A stretch of 20,581 nucleotides of DNA, from positions 1-20,581 of IMG/VR virus record IMGVR_UViG_3300021960_000664; one strand, 5' to 3'. Positions 8,693-15,092 of this stretch are shown here, piece by piece (positions within the stretch are counted from its first letter, which is position 1; each line of letters begins with the position of its first letter). Under the pieces are notes generated by a model. That model did not search any database. It was not told where the DNA came from and worked only from the letters and a program-made list of their open reading frames with translations. A program made the position numbers and the translations under genes. The stretch comes from a virus.

Positions 8693-9129
8693 TAGATTAT
8701 CCTCGCATATCTGTAATAGTTTTCATTGTTTTGATATTGTTCCATTAATCCTTCTTGTTTCATTCCTAACCATTCTGCAAAACGATGACCAAGAGTAAAG
8801 TTTTCTTTTACGGCTGTTTGCAAACGTATTACCTTATAATCTTTTATCAATTTATTCATTCCTTTTTTTATTATTTTAGCGGAAGAAAATTTGTTTTGCC
8901 ATATCAAATTTGATGCCATGACCCATCCTTCAAAAACACCTTCCCATATAGGAATAATACCACCAGAACAAATAATACTATCATTATCCATTGCTGTAAA
9001 AGACATATCAGGAACTTCTAATCCATCTAGGTGACTGTGCCAATTTTTGTCTAATTCTGTATGGGGATCATTCATAATATGATTAACCATGTGATGTGCG
9101 TGTTCAGCTTTAAATGGTATTAAGTACAT
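8692..9129 (-). CDS. Small GNAT-fold virion protein, gp13-like
   Basis: This encodes 145 residues, like T7 gp13 (138), and sits in the same place between the nozzle and gp14. The pattern is that of a GNAT acetyltransferase fold. Strands are DMSFTAMDNDSIICSGGII (about 55-73) and GVFEGWVMAS (about 79-88). The typical end helix-strand is RLQTAVKENFTLGHRFAEWL followed by GMKQEGLMEQY (about 98-130), where GNATs read N-x-x-A-x-x-x-x-x-x-x-G-F/M. The usual acetyl-CoA loop (Q/R-x-x-G-x-G/A) is not recognisable, so enzymatic activity is doubtful. T7 gp13 is needed for virion assembly but is not known as an active enzyme. Its start overlaps the nozzle stop (TAATG) and its stop overlaps the gp14-like start, with GAGGGA as ribosome site. 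Confidence 0.8.
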   Translation of the reverse strand: MYLIPFKAEHAHHMVNHIMNDPHTELDKNWHSHLDGLEVPDMSFTAMDNDSIICSGGIIPIWEGVFEGWVMASNLIWQNKFSSAKIIKKGMNKLIKDYKVIRLQTAVKENFTLGHRFAEWLGMKQEGLMEQYQNNENYYRYARII

Positions 9130-11387
9130 TATCCCTCATTTATTGTTATACGTGGATAGATAGAAATAACTGTTAATGGTAATGGTTGTGTTTGTCTAAC
9201 AAAAACAAAACCATCTGTATTAAAATCATCCCTAAATTCTACTTGTTTATCACCAGTGAATAATGGCACGGCTGCATCCATAGAAGCGGCGCTAGAACGA
9301 AATGGTATTCTTTCCATATCGTTTAAATTTGGACCAACTTCTACACCAACAGTTTCGTGTAAACGTAGTGTTACTTCATGAATACGTTTATCTTTAGATT
9401 GTGATGTGCCACCTTCGCCACCAGATTCTGCTCTCATTGTTTGCAACGTAGAAGTATAAGGTAAACCAATATGAACTTTTGTTGCAGAACGATCTAATGT
9501 TACTGCACCACTTGATACTGTTTTATCAGCGTGGGTTGCTCCATTAGCTAAGATTGTAACTGTTTCACCCTCTAAGTGATCTAATCCTGAAATAGTTGTT
9601 GCTGCACTACCAGAATAAGTTAGTCCACTATCAACATAAAATGCATCTTCCTGATCTGTGCCATAATCAAACAATGTTAAATATTCTACATAGCGTCTTG
9701 TTGAACCATTGATAGTACGTTTAACAATCATATAAAATTCATCTTCGTTATTTTCTGTAGGAATAGATGCTACACTTTCTACAACAGAATTTCCTGTAGA
9801 AAAACTACCACCAATAATGTGGCGATGCCACCCTGTTACTTGTTCTGCTCTTGCATACGTAAAACCAAGTAATGTACCATCATTACGTACACACCATAAA
9901 ACACTGTCAGGTTCTTGTTGATATGACATTTCTATAATACCACCTTCGGTAATATGCTCGGCAAGTAATGTTAGATCTGTTGCCTGGTATTGGTCTATGT
10001 TTAGGTTATATGTTAGCTCACGTATTTTTCTTTTTGCTCGTTGTAAAAACATGGTAACGTTTTCTATTTGCACTGCATCTACATTTGCTGAACCATAACT
10101 TGATTGACGTTGTATCTGTACATTTGTTGGCGTGATAGGTTGCGTTGTACCTGATGCACTAACAACAAATTCACCTCCTACTGTACCAACAATCAAAGAA
10201 CGTTGAGCAGATAAAAAACGTATTGCATTTACTTTATTAGATGCAATAGTATAAATCATAGAGTCTGTATCGGCTGTTGTTGTATGATACCCATCATCAA
10301 AATTTTCATATTCATTTGATTTTGAAAAAAATAATGTTTGTGGTTGTTCTGATGTTCCAGCAAAAACTAATCGTTGTTCAAAAAAGGTTACACAAGATGG
10401 ATGTCCAGTTGTGTCAGAAAAAGATCCTAATGCCCAGTCTGTTGTTGCTGATCCTGATGAAATAGCATCTTCTACTGTTCCGTTTACATGAGTTGTGTCT
10501 GTAAAGACAGTTACTTTAATATGACCATCTTTAATATGAATTAATCTTCCAACATCCGTAGACTTAAAACCATCACCACCATTAATACCTGTTGTTGATG
10601 ATGCTGTTATTGTTGCTGTTGATCCTAAAGCTGTATGAGAAGAAGTTAAAGTTGTTGCTGTTGTATTGTGATCTTGAAAAGGTCCATTTTGAAAATCAAC
10701 TTGTGTTAGTGTCCACGATGTGTGACCAGTTCTACTTAACTTTCTAACAGCATATTCAGGATGTGTAAGATACATAATATCAGCAGATTGTGCATATTTT
10801 ATTTCAAACAAATCAGCAGATAAATAAGGGGTAGATATTTCATAAATTTTATTGGCAATACCACCAGATGTATAGGCTGTATAACCAGAGGTATCAACAT
10901 TGTTTCCATCAACATCTTGTAGTTCAAAAGTGTTGGTTGTTTTATTAGCAACCTTAAATGTTTTACCATTAACTTCTGTCATTCCAACAACACCAGTAAT
11001 AATAACATGATCGCCATTAGAGTAACCATGGGAGGAAATGGTAACTACTCCTGGATTAGCTTGTGTTATCCCAGTAATTGTTTTGTCAGATTCTGTAATA
11101 ATTCCATTGTCTTTATAAAAACGAATATATTGATTACCAAATTCTAAAATATATGTTTGTGTCGTAGAAAATTCAAAAGGTACAAGACGTGTTGAATTGG
11201 CACTTGTTTTTACTTCATGCACAAACTTTGTACCTGGTCTACGTGTTACTGCACCATGAGGATGCACCACCATATTTTCTAATGTTTTACATCCATTAAA
11301 ATATTTACCAATATCTGTTCTACCATCAAGTCGTGGTGATAATTCTCCAGCTGTAAAGTTGGTAAACGAAATGGTCGTTTTTGCCAT
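9129..11387 (-). CDS. Tail tubular protein B (nozzle), gp12-like
   Basis: This is a 752-residue homologue of T7 gp12 (794), which forms the tail nozzle below the adaptor ring. The N-terminus is diagnostic: FTAGELSPRLDGRTDIGKYF followed by GCKTLENMVVHPHGAVTRRPGTKFV (residues 11-55). Residues 104-178 hold an inserted beta domain, with HGYSNGDHVIITGVVGMTEV then NGKTFKV and TTNTFEL. This matches the small beta-barrel repeat that domain searches often label FCCH-like (E1 enzyme) in phage tail proteins. Later conserved segments are HPSCVTFFEQRLVFAGT (about 325-345) and SYGSANVDAVQIENVTMFLQ (about 420-440), typical of nozzle platforms. The C-terminus (FRDDFNTDGFVFVRQTQPLP) is also family-like. It directly follows the adaptor gene with no gap (TAAATG). 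Confidence 0.95.
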   Translation of the reverse strand: MAKTTISFTNFTAGELSPRLDGRTDIGKYFNGCKTLENMVVHPHGAVTRRPGTKFVHEVKTSANSTRLVPFEFSTTQTYILEFGNQYIRFYKDNGIITESDKTITGITQANPGVVTISSHGYSNGDHVIITGVVGMTEVNGKTFKVANKTTNTFELQDVDGNNVDTSGYTAYTSGGIANKIYEISTPYLSADLFEIKYAQSADIMYLTHPEYAVRKLSRTGHTSWTLTQVDFQNGPFQDHNTTATTLTSSHTALGSTATITASSTTGINGGDGFKSTDVGRLIHIKDGHIKVTVFTDTTHVNGTVEDAISSGSATTDWALGSFSDTTGHPSCVTFFEQRLVFAGTSEQPQTLFFSKSNEYENFDDGYHTTTADTDSMIYTIASNKVNAIRFLSAQRSLIVGTVGGEFVVSASGTTQPITPTNVQIQRQSSYGSANVDAVQIENVTMFLQRAKRKIRELTYNLNIDQYQATDLTLLAEHITEGGIIEMSYQQEPDSVLWCVRNDGTLLGFTYARAEQVTGWHRHIIGGSFSTGNSVVESVASIPTENNEDEFYMIVKRTINGSTRRYVEYLTLFDYGTDQEDAFYVDSGLTYSGSAATTISGLDHLEGETVTILANGATHADKTVSSGAVTLDRSATKVHIGLPYTSTLQTMRAESGGEGGTSQSKDKRIHEVTLRLHETVGVEVGPNLNDMERIPFRSSAASMDAAVPLFTGDKQVEFRDDFNTDGFVFVRQTQPLPLTVISIYPRITINEG

Positions 11388-11975
11388 TTAGTACCTCGAA
11401 TTGATAAAAGAACTAGAATCTATATTATCGGCTGTACCTTCAGTTGCATCTACAAAACGTGCTTCTCGTAGTTTTTGATTATACAATTCATACATTTGAC
11501 CAGCTAATGATGTTGATGCGGTAATAGCATAACATAGTTCTGACGCTAATCTTGCTGCTATTGTTTCAATCAGTAATGTATCATATTCATTCGGATCAGT
11601 ATTTTTGAAAATGTATATTAAATAAATTGTTGTTTCATCCGTTAATAATTTTCTTCCTTCTATTTTAAATTTTTGTCCTGAATCTAAGTCAGAAGAAGAT
11701 CCATTATGATGACCTCCAACTTTTAAAACACGGATACAATCTGCTGGTAAAGTGTACTGATAATTATATTCATGTGTTGGCGTATCAGAATCGGCAGCTA
11801 ATTCTACTCGTTTAATTAAACAATTCCATGTATGTGAACGAAAAACAGAATCACGTACAGATTCATAACGCTGGTTAAGCAATCTAGCATTCTTACTATC
11901 TTCTGTAAGAGCTGTAATGTTATTTGCACCTAACATATTAAGAGATGAATTACATATTTCTACTACAGATGCCAT
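11388..11975 (-). CDS. Tail tubular protein A (adaptor), gp11-like
   Basis: At 195 residues it matches T7 gp11 (196), the dodecameric ring that joins portal to nozzle and gates DNA. The diagnostic pattern is an N-terminal helix ICNSSLNMLGANNITALTED (7-26), then NARLLNQRYESVRDSVFRSHTWNC (about 29-52), then YQYTLPADCIRVLKV (about 73-87). The C-terminal helices ETIAARLASELCYAITAS and MYELYNQKLREARFVDA complete it. The start codon overlaps the stop of the small basic gene upstream (TAATG), and the gene is followed immediately by the nozzle gene. Confidence 0.95.
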   Translation of the reverse strand: MASVVEICNSSLNMLGANNITALTEDSKNARLLNQRYESVRDSVFRSHTWNCLIKRVELAADSDTPTHEYNYQYTLPADCIRVLKVGGHHNGSSSDLDSGQKFKIEGRKLLTDETTIYLIYIFKNTDPNEYDTLLIETIAARLASELCYAITASTSLAGQMYELYNQKLREARFVDATEGTADNIDSSSFINSRY

Positions 11976-12247
11976 TATGTTTTCTTATTCCTATTTGCAA
12001 AATTTCTAGCTGATTCTACACTCCCAAAACCCCATGCTTTAAGTGCTAGTGCCTTTCTCGTTGGTCTACCTTTATCATCTTTCATTGGACCTTTCATTCC
12101 AGCAAAACGAGCAGCAAAAGAAACTCTCCTGGGATTAGTACCAGATTTTACTGGAGATTTTAAGTTAGATCCTTCTGTTCTTTTAAAATATCTTCTACCA
12201 GCAGCATTAAGTCCACCTTTTGGATTTTGATATTTTTTAGCAACCAT
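11975..12247 (-). CDS. Small basic phage protein (DUF6321-like)
   Basis: This encodes 90 residues, strongly basic and rich in Gly, Arg and Lys: NPKGGLNAAGRRYFKRTEGS near the start, then PRRVSFAARFAGMKGPMKDD and GRPTRKALALKAWGFGS. From memory this is the small family annotated DUF6321, frequent in marine and soil phages, whose members read GGL-N/S-x-x-G-R-x-x-x-K and R-x-S-F-x-x-R-x-x-G-x-x-G-P. Function is unknown. The charge and position between capsid and adaptor genes suggest a minor head or DNA-contact protein. It starts directly after the stop of the 42-residue gene and its stop overlaps the adaptor start. Confidence 0.85.
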   Translation of the reverse strand: MVAKKYQNPKGGLNAAGRRYFKRTEGSNLKSPVKSGTNPRRVSFAARFAGMKGPMKDDKGRPTRKALALKAWGFGSVESARNFANRNKKT

Positions 12248-12376
12248 TTATTTTTTCTTCTTTTTCATTGCTTTCTGAATAGCCATTGATCTTTTCTTTT
12301 CATATCCTGACATTTTTCCGTCTTTGTTTAAATCACCTTTTTTCATCATTTTCTTTTTTATCATTTTTCCTGGCAT
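12248..12376 (-). CDS. 42-residue lysine-rich protein with an EF-hand-like loop
   Basis: This is a very short gene: 42 codons, ATG at 12376, stop TAA ending at 12248, immediately before the ATG of the next gene (zero gap). The N-terminus is MPGKMIKKKMMKKG and the C-terminus is AIQKAMKKKKK. Between them, residues 15-26 read DLNKDGKMSGYE, a full match to the 12-position EF-hand calcium loop: D1, N3, D5, G6, hydrophobic at 8, S9, E12. The flanking helices are short and Lys/Met-rich, so it would be a single unpaired hand. Nineteen of 42 residues are lysine. Similar tiny Lys-rich proteins with a DxNxDG loop occur in other marine phages, from memory. Function is unknown; minor capsid or DNA contact are guesses. 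Confidence 0.8.
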   Translation of the reverse strand: MPGKMIKKKMMKKGDLNKDGKMSGYEKKRSMAIQKAMKKKKK

Positions 12377-12378
12377 AA

Positions 12379-12519
12379 TTAACCTTTCTTTTTCTTTTTT
12401 GGAAATCCAGCTTTCATATTTGCATAAGCCTTTGGTGTTATTGTTGATTTAGACTTAGGTCTTGACGTACCAGCTTTTTTTCTTGCGTTTATGTTTGCGT
12501 ATAATCCTTTTTTTGCCAT
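12379..12519 (-). CDS. 46-residue basic phage protein (MAKKGLYANI family)
   Basis: This encodes 46 codons from ATG 12519 to TAA ending at 12379. The protein starts MAKKGLYANINARKKAG and ends KAYANMKAGFPKKKKKG. The opening M-A-K-K-G-L-Y-A-N-I is a conserved hallmark of a small phage family found in many podoviruses and other tailed phages (recognised from memory), with a Lys/Arg/Ser/Thr-rich tail. The Shine-Dalgarno AAAGG lies 7 bases before the start, just after the hairpin at 12532-12557. Only two bases separate it from the 42-residue gene. Function is unknown. It forms a set of three basic small proteins with its two downstream neighbours. Confidence 0.85.
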   Translation of the reverse strand: MAKKGLYANINARKKAGTSRPKSKSTITPKAYANMKAGFPKKKKKG

Positions 12520-12531
12520 ATTAAACCTTTC

Positions 12532-12557
12532 ATAGAGGGGATAAAAATCCCCTCTAT
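12532..12557 (-). terminator. Strong hairpin after the capsid gene pair (partial terminator or processing site)
   Basis: A perfect 10-base-pair inverted repeat (ATAGAGGGGA / TCCCCTCTAT) with a 6-base loop lies in the gap after the 149-residue structural gene, read on the minus strand. T7 has its Tphi terminator at the matching place, after gene 10 and before gene 11. Here no U-run follows the stem in the transcribed direction; the next bases are GAAAGG, the ribosome site of the next gene. A weak terminator, an RNase III site or a 3'-end stabiliser for capsid mRNA are all possible. The structure is certain; its role is inferred. Confidence 0.65.
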
Positions 12558-12567
12558 TCTTTTACAA

Positions 12568-13017
12568 TTATTCAGTTGAATATACAACCCACATATAAAT
12601 TGTACCAGTAGCAGCAGCGCCACCAGTAGTAATTACAATGTCGGTTTCTGAAGTCACTCTATAACCTACGCCAGTTACCGCTGGTACTGGAGCGCCAGTT
12701 GAAGAACCAGCTAACATAGATTGAGATTGACCAGCTACGTTCCAAGTACCAACAACAGTTATATATCTGTCATCATCACCTGAATCGCCAACTTTTAATG
12801 TTACACCAGAACCCAATGCGTCACATTTTACAACAACGTCATGGATTGTAGCATAAGCTGGAATCTTTGCTAAAGTTATATCAGAACCTGAAGCTAGGGA
12901 AGATGCTTCGTATGTATCGTGAAATACTCTTAGCTTTCCTCCTACTTGCTCACTACTTGCTTTTACAACAGGAGTTGCAGTCAAGTTAGTGATATTTACA
13001 CCTTTTACACTTGCCAT
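12568..13017 (-). CDS. Small virion structural protein downstream of capsid (possible decoration protein)
   Basis: This encodes 149 residues, Gly/Ser/Thr/Val-rich and cysteine-poor, with no membrane or enzyme motif. Segments such as ITLAKIPAYATIHDVVVKCD, RYITVVGTWNVAGQS and GTIYMWVVYSTE at the C-terminus suggest a beta-sandwich. Proteins of this size and pattern directly after the capsid gene are common in marine podoviruses and are annotated as structural or hypothetical. A head decoration or head-fibre role fits but is inferred from position. It has the strongest ribosome site in the window, GGAGG eight bases before ATG, consistent with high-copy expression. Thirteen bases separate it from the capsid stop, and a hairpin follows. 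Confidence 0.8.
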   Translation of the reverse strand: MASVKGVNITNLTATPVVKASSEQVGGKLRVFHDTYEASSLASGSDITLAKIPAYATIHDVVVKCDALGSGVTLKVGDSGDDDRYITVVGTWNVAGQSQSMLAGSSTGAPVPAVTGVGYRVTSETDIVITTGGAAATGTIYMWVVYSTE

Positions 13018-13030
13018 TTTTTACCTCCTA

Positions 13031-13903
13031 TTATTCGTTACAAGGGATTTGAAATACTTTATCTTCTTCCATACGAGTCGCACCAACGCTCATGCAGTAG
13101 TAAACTTGTGTGCTGTATGATTTATCTGCTCTTTCGCTAATTTTAGCTTGAACATCTTTACCAACAGCAAGTTTAATTGCATCTTCAGTATAGGCAAAGC
13201 ACAGTCTATCGTCAGTATTTGTTGCATCAAAAGGTAATCTGTTTGATGTTACAAATTTAAAGCCTAAGAAAGTGTCAATTTCACCTTGTACTAAAGCTCG
13301 TACAGTATTAAAGTCAGCAGAAGTAATTGTTGAGTCACCTAACAAATCAGAAATTTGTTGAGCGCCACACACAATGTATCTTGCTAGACTTGGATCTACA
13401 TCATTCGCATCAAAGAATTTTTTAGCAGAACGTAGTTTTGCCAAAGTTAATCCATCTGTTTGGTTAGATGTAGCAAATTTAGAGCCTGATGGTAGAGCAA
13501 CCGAAGTTCCACCACTTACTCCTGTGTCAGCAGATGCATTAAATGCTGTAATAATTACATCATCCATGCTTCTACCCATAGCTGCCGCAGCAGCTTTAGC
13601 ATAAGAGCTTGTTGGATCAATAAGCATTCTGACTTTATCTGAATCGTCAATAAGGTCAGCCCACTCATAGTCATCCAAACTAACTCTTCTTCTGTCGTGA
13701 GGTGTGTCTATTTGCGGAGTATCACCATGTCTGCTTAGTTTTTTCTGAGCAGCAGTTACGCCAATTTGTTCAAAAAAAGCGTTTTTACCAGTAATAGTTT
13801 CCACATCAACAGTTCCTCTCAACTTTGAACCCATTTGTTGAGAAAGCATAGACACGTTACGGCTATACTGTTCTACAAATGCTGTAGTTATTTGATTAGA
13901 CAT
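13031..13903 (-). CDS. Major capsid protein
   Basis: This encodes 290 residues of HK97-fold type, forming the icosahedral shell. The N-terminal arm is FVEQYSRNVSMLSQQMGSKL (9-28). A charged loop follows, RHGDTPQIDTPHDRRRVSLD (58-77), then YEWADLIDDSDKVRMLIDP (79-97), AAAAAMGRSMDDVIITAF (104-121), VDPSLARYIVCG (169-180) and LGFKFVTSNRLPF (213-225). The order and the D-x-P-H-x-R-R-x-V/L-x-x-x-D-Y/W motif are those of the podoviral capsid family found with gp8-like portals. No T7-like slippery end (10A/10B) is visible; the gene closes with TAATAG. GGAG lies 7 bases before ATG. It is preceded by the second-longest gap in the window, which holds promoter-like and hairpin signals. Local GC is the highest seen here (25 of 60 bases at 13081-13140). 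Confidence 0.95.
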   Translation of the reverse strand: MSNQITTAFVEQYSRNVSMLSQQMGSKLRGTVDVETITGKNAFFEQIGVTAAQKKLSRHGDTPQIDTPHDRRRVSLDDYEWADLIDDSDKVRMLIDPTSSYAKAAAAAMGRSMDDVIITAFNASADTGVSGGTSVALPSGSKFATSNQTDGLTLAKLRSAKKFFDANDVDPSLARYIVCGAQQISDLLGDSTITSADFNTVRALVQGEIDTFLGFKFVTSNRLPFDATNTDDRLCFAYTEDAIKLAVGKDVQAKISERADKSYSTQVYYCMSVGATRMEEDKVFQIPCNE

Positions 13904-13945
13904 ACTAATCTCCTATAAGTTAAGTTGTTAATGCTTGATTGATTT

Positions 13946-13962
13946 ATCCTCACCAGAGGGAT
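13946..13962 (-). promoter_or_regulatory. Small hairpin in the capsid leader
   Basis: The minus strand reads ATCCCTCTGGTGAGGAT: a six-pair stem with one bulged C and a TGGT loop, about 43 bases upstream of the capsid ATG. No U-run follows, so it is not a typical terminator. It could stabilise the 5' end of a capsid transcript starting at the promoter candidate just upstream. Confidence 0.3.
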
Positions 13963-13979
13963 CATTCTTCATTTAAGGA

Positions 13980-14009
13980 CTGATAGTCCATCTTCTTTCA
14001 GATTGTCAA
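13980..14009 (-). promoter_or_regulatory. Candidate promoter for the capsid gene
   Basis: On the minus strand a perfect -35 box TTGACA (14009-14004) is followed after 18 bases by TATCAG (13985-13980), a 4 of 6 match to the -10 consensus. A short perfect palindrome, GGACT-ATC-AGTCC (13989-13977), covers the -10. The signal lies in the 120-base gap between scaffold and capsid, where T7 has its gene 10 promoter. The -10 is weak, so confidence is moderate at best. Confidence 0.4.
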
Positions 14010-14023
14010 CGGAGTCCATTGGA

Positions 14024-14872
14024 TTATTCCGTTTCTATCCCCAGCTTCATATTCTGAAGTTGGAAAACCTCTTCTACCGCAGCCTGGTGGTTTGGATGAT
14101 TCTTATTCCAATAAGGATGATCCTTGTCACCAAGAATTTTACTAATTTCTTTTTCTGCTTGAACTGGTGTTATACCACTATTTTCTTCTTGTCCAGTACC
14201 TAAATTATCTTCGGAAAATTTATCGGACAAACCAGATAATGCTTTAATAAAAGCTGGATGATTTCCAAGACTTGTGCCATCTTGTAATTTCATTTCAGCC
14301 ATATCATCTGCAAAAAAATTTTTAAAAACTTGATTTGCTTTTTGTACTTTTGAATCATATGCTAAACCAAATTCTTTTCTTAACTCTTGCTCAGAATTTA
14401 CCTTTGAAAGTTCTGCTTGTTTTTGTAATTCATCCCTTCCTTGGCTTTCAAGACTAGAATAATAATCAAGTATTCCTTGTGCTTGATGCGGTAATAACCC
14501 TAGCTTATGTGCTTGTGACACAAATTCTTTAACAGGTTGATCACTTGCTCCTTCTTGCACTTCATACTTAACTTCATATCCTTCAGGACTTTCTGGTACA
14601 CCCAACTTAGAATATACTTGTTTCCAATCATCCTCTGTTGCGTGTTTTCCTGGAATAGATATTTTATCTGCACCAACCATTTTTTGTGCATGGACTAAAC
14701 TTTTTGCCATATCTTCTACATTACGAAAATTTTGCAACGAAGGTTCTTGTCGTAAATCTTCTGGTAATGTTTCTAAGAAACTTACTTCTTGTGTTGGTTG
14801 TGTTACGGCTTGTTCTATTGGTTGTTGTTCTTCAGATTGCGGTTGATCTACCACAGTTGTCTGTTCTTCCAT
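14024..14872 (-). CDS. Capsid assembly (scaffolding) protein, gp9-like
   Basis: This encodes 282 residues, acidic and Gln/Glu-rich, between the portal region and the capsid, the position of T7 gp9 (307). The N-terminus is disordered (VVDQPQSEEQQPIEQAVTQP), followed by FLETLPEDLRQEPSLQNFRN (about 32-51) and the hallmark helix and loop DMAKSLVHAQKMVGADKISIPGK (about 54-76), seen in many podoviral scaffolds. The middle is coiled coil (SLESQGRDELQKQAELSKVN). The C-terminus, DHPYWNKNHPNHQAAVEEVF near 252-271, is also typical and contacts the shell in related systems. The ribosome site GAAGGA overlaps the end of the upstream gene and the start is one base after its stop. Confidence 0.9.
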   Translation of the reverse strand: MEEQTTVVDQPQSEEQQPIEQAVTQPTQEVSFLETLPEDLRQEPSLQNFRNVEDMAKSLVHAQKMVGADKISIPGKHATEDDWKQVYSKLGVPESPEGYEVKYEVQEGASDQPVKEFVSQAHKLGLLPHQAQGILDYYSSLESQGRDELQKQAELSKVNSEQELRKEFGLAYDSKVQKANQVFKNFFADDMAEMKLQDGTSLGNHPAFIKALSGLSDKFSEDNLGTGQEENSGITPVQAEKEISKILGDKDHPYWNKNHPNHQAAVEEVFQLQNMKLGIETE

Positions 14873-14873
14873 T

Positions 14874-15092
14874 TTATTTTTCCTTCTCTTTTTTTAACAT
14901 TGATTTAATAAATAAAGTAACGGCTCTCATTCCCTCTAAATTCGCTGCAACATATGGATCTTTGTCAAATGTTGATGTGTGTATTCCTGTTCGTTGTTCC
15001 AAGTCTGCTAAAACCATTTCTCCTTCTTTAGAAGAAAAGCATTGTTGATACGAAGAACGTAATTCTTTTAATTTATCTTCCTGTTGCGCCAC
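14874..15092 (-). CDS. Bbp19-like small head-region protein
   Basis: This encodes 72 residues with a GTG start at 15092. The pattern Y-x-x-x-F-x-S-x-x-G-x-x-V-L-A-D-L (YQQCFSSKEGEMVLADLEQR, 15-34), followed by DPYVAANLEGMRAVTLFIKS (45-64), is that of the small phage family named after Bordetella phage Bbp19, which usually lies beside the portal gene. Function is not established. The first 20 bases overlap the portal gene in another frame. GTG is preferred because AAGGAG sits 7 bases upstream; no ATG gives a comparable full-length product. It ends one base before the scaffold start. Confidence 0.85.
   Translation of the reverse strand: MAQQEDKLKELRSSYQQCFSSKEGEMVLADLEQRTGIHTSTFDKDPYVAANLEGMRAVTLFIKSMLKKEKEK

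Noticed and set aside
13018-13060. A T7-like 10A/10B frameshift at the capsid end
   Set aside because: The capsid gene closes with TAATAG right before a GGAGG ribosome site; no slippery run and no in-frame extension are seen.
13969-14019. A 16-codon frame (MDSVDNLKEDGLSVLK) in the capsid leader
   Set aside because: It overlaps the promoter candidate, has no convincing ribosome site and is short enough to be chance.
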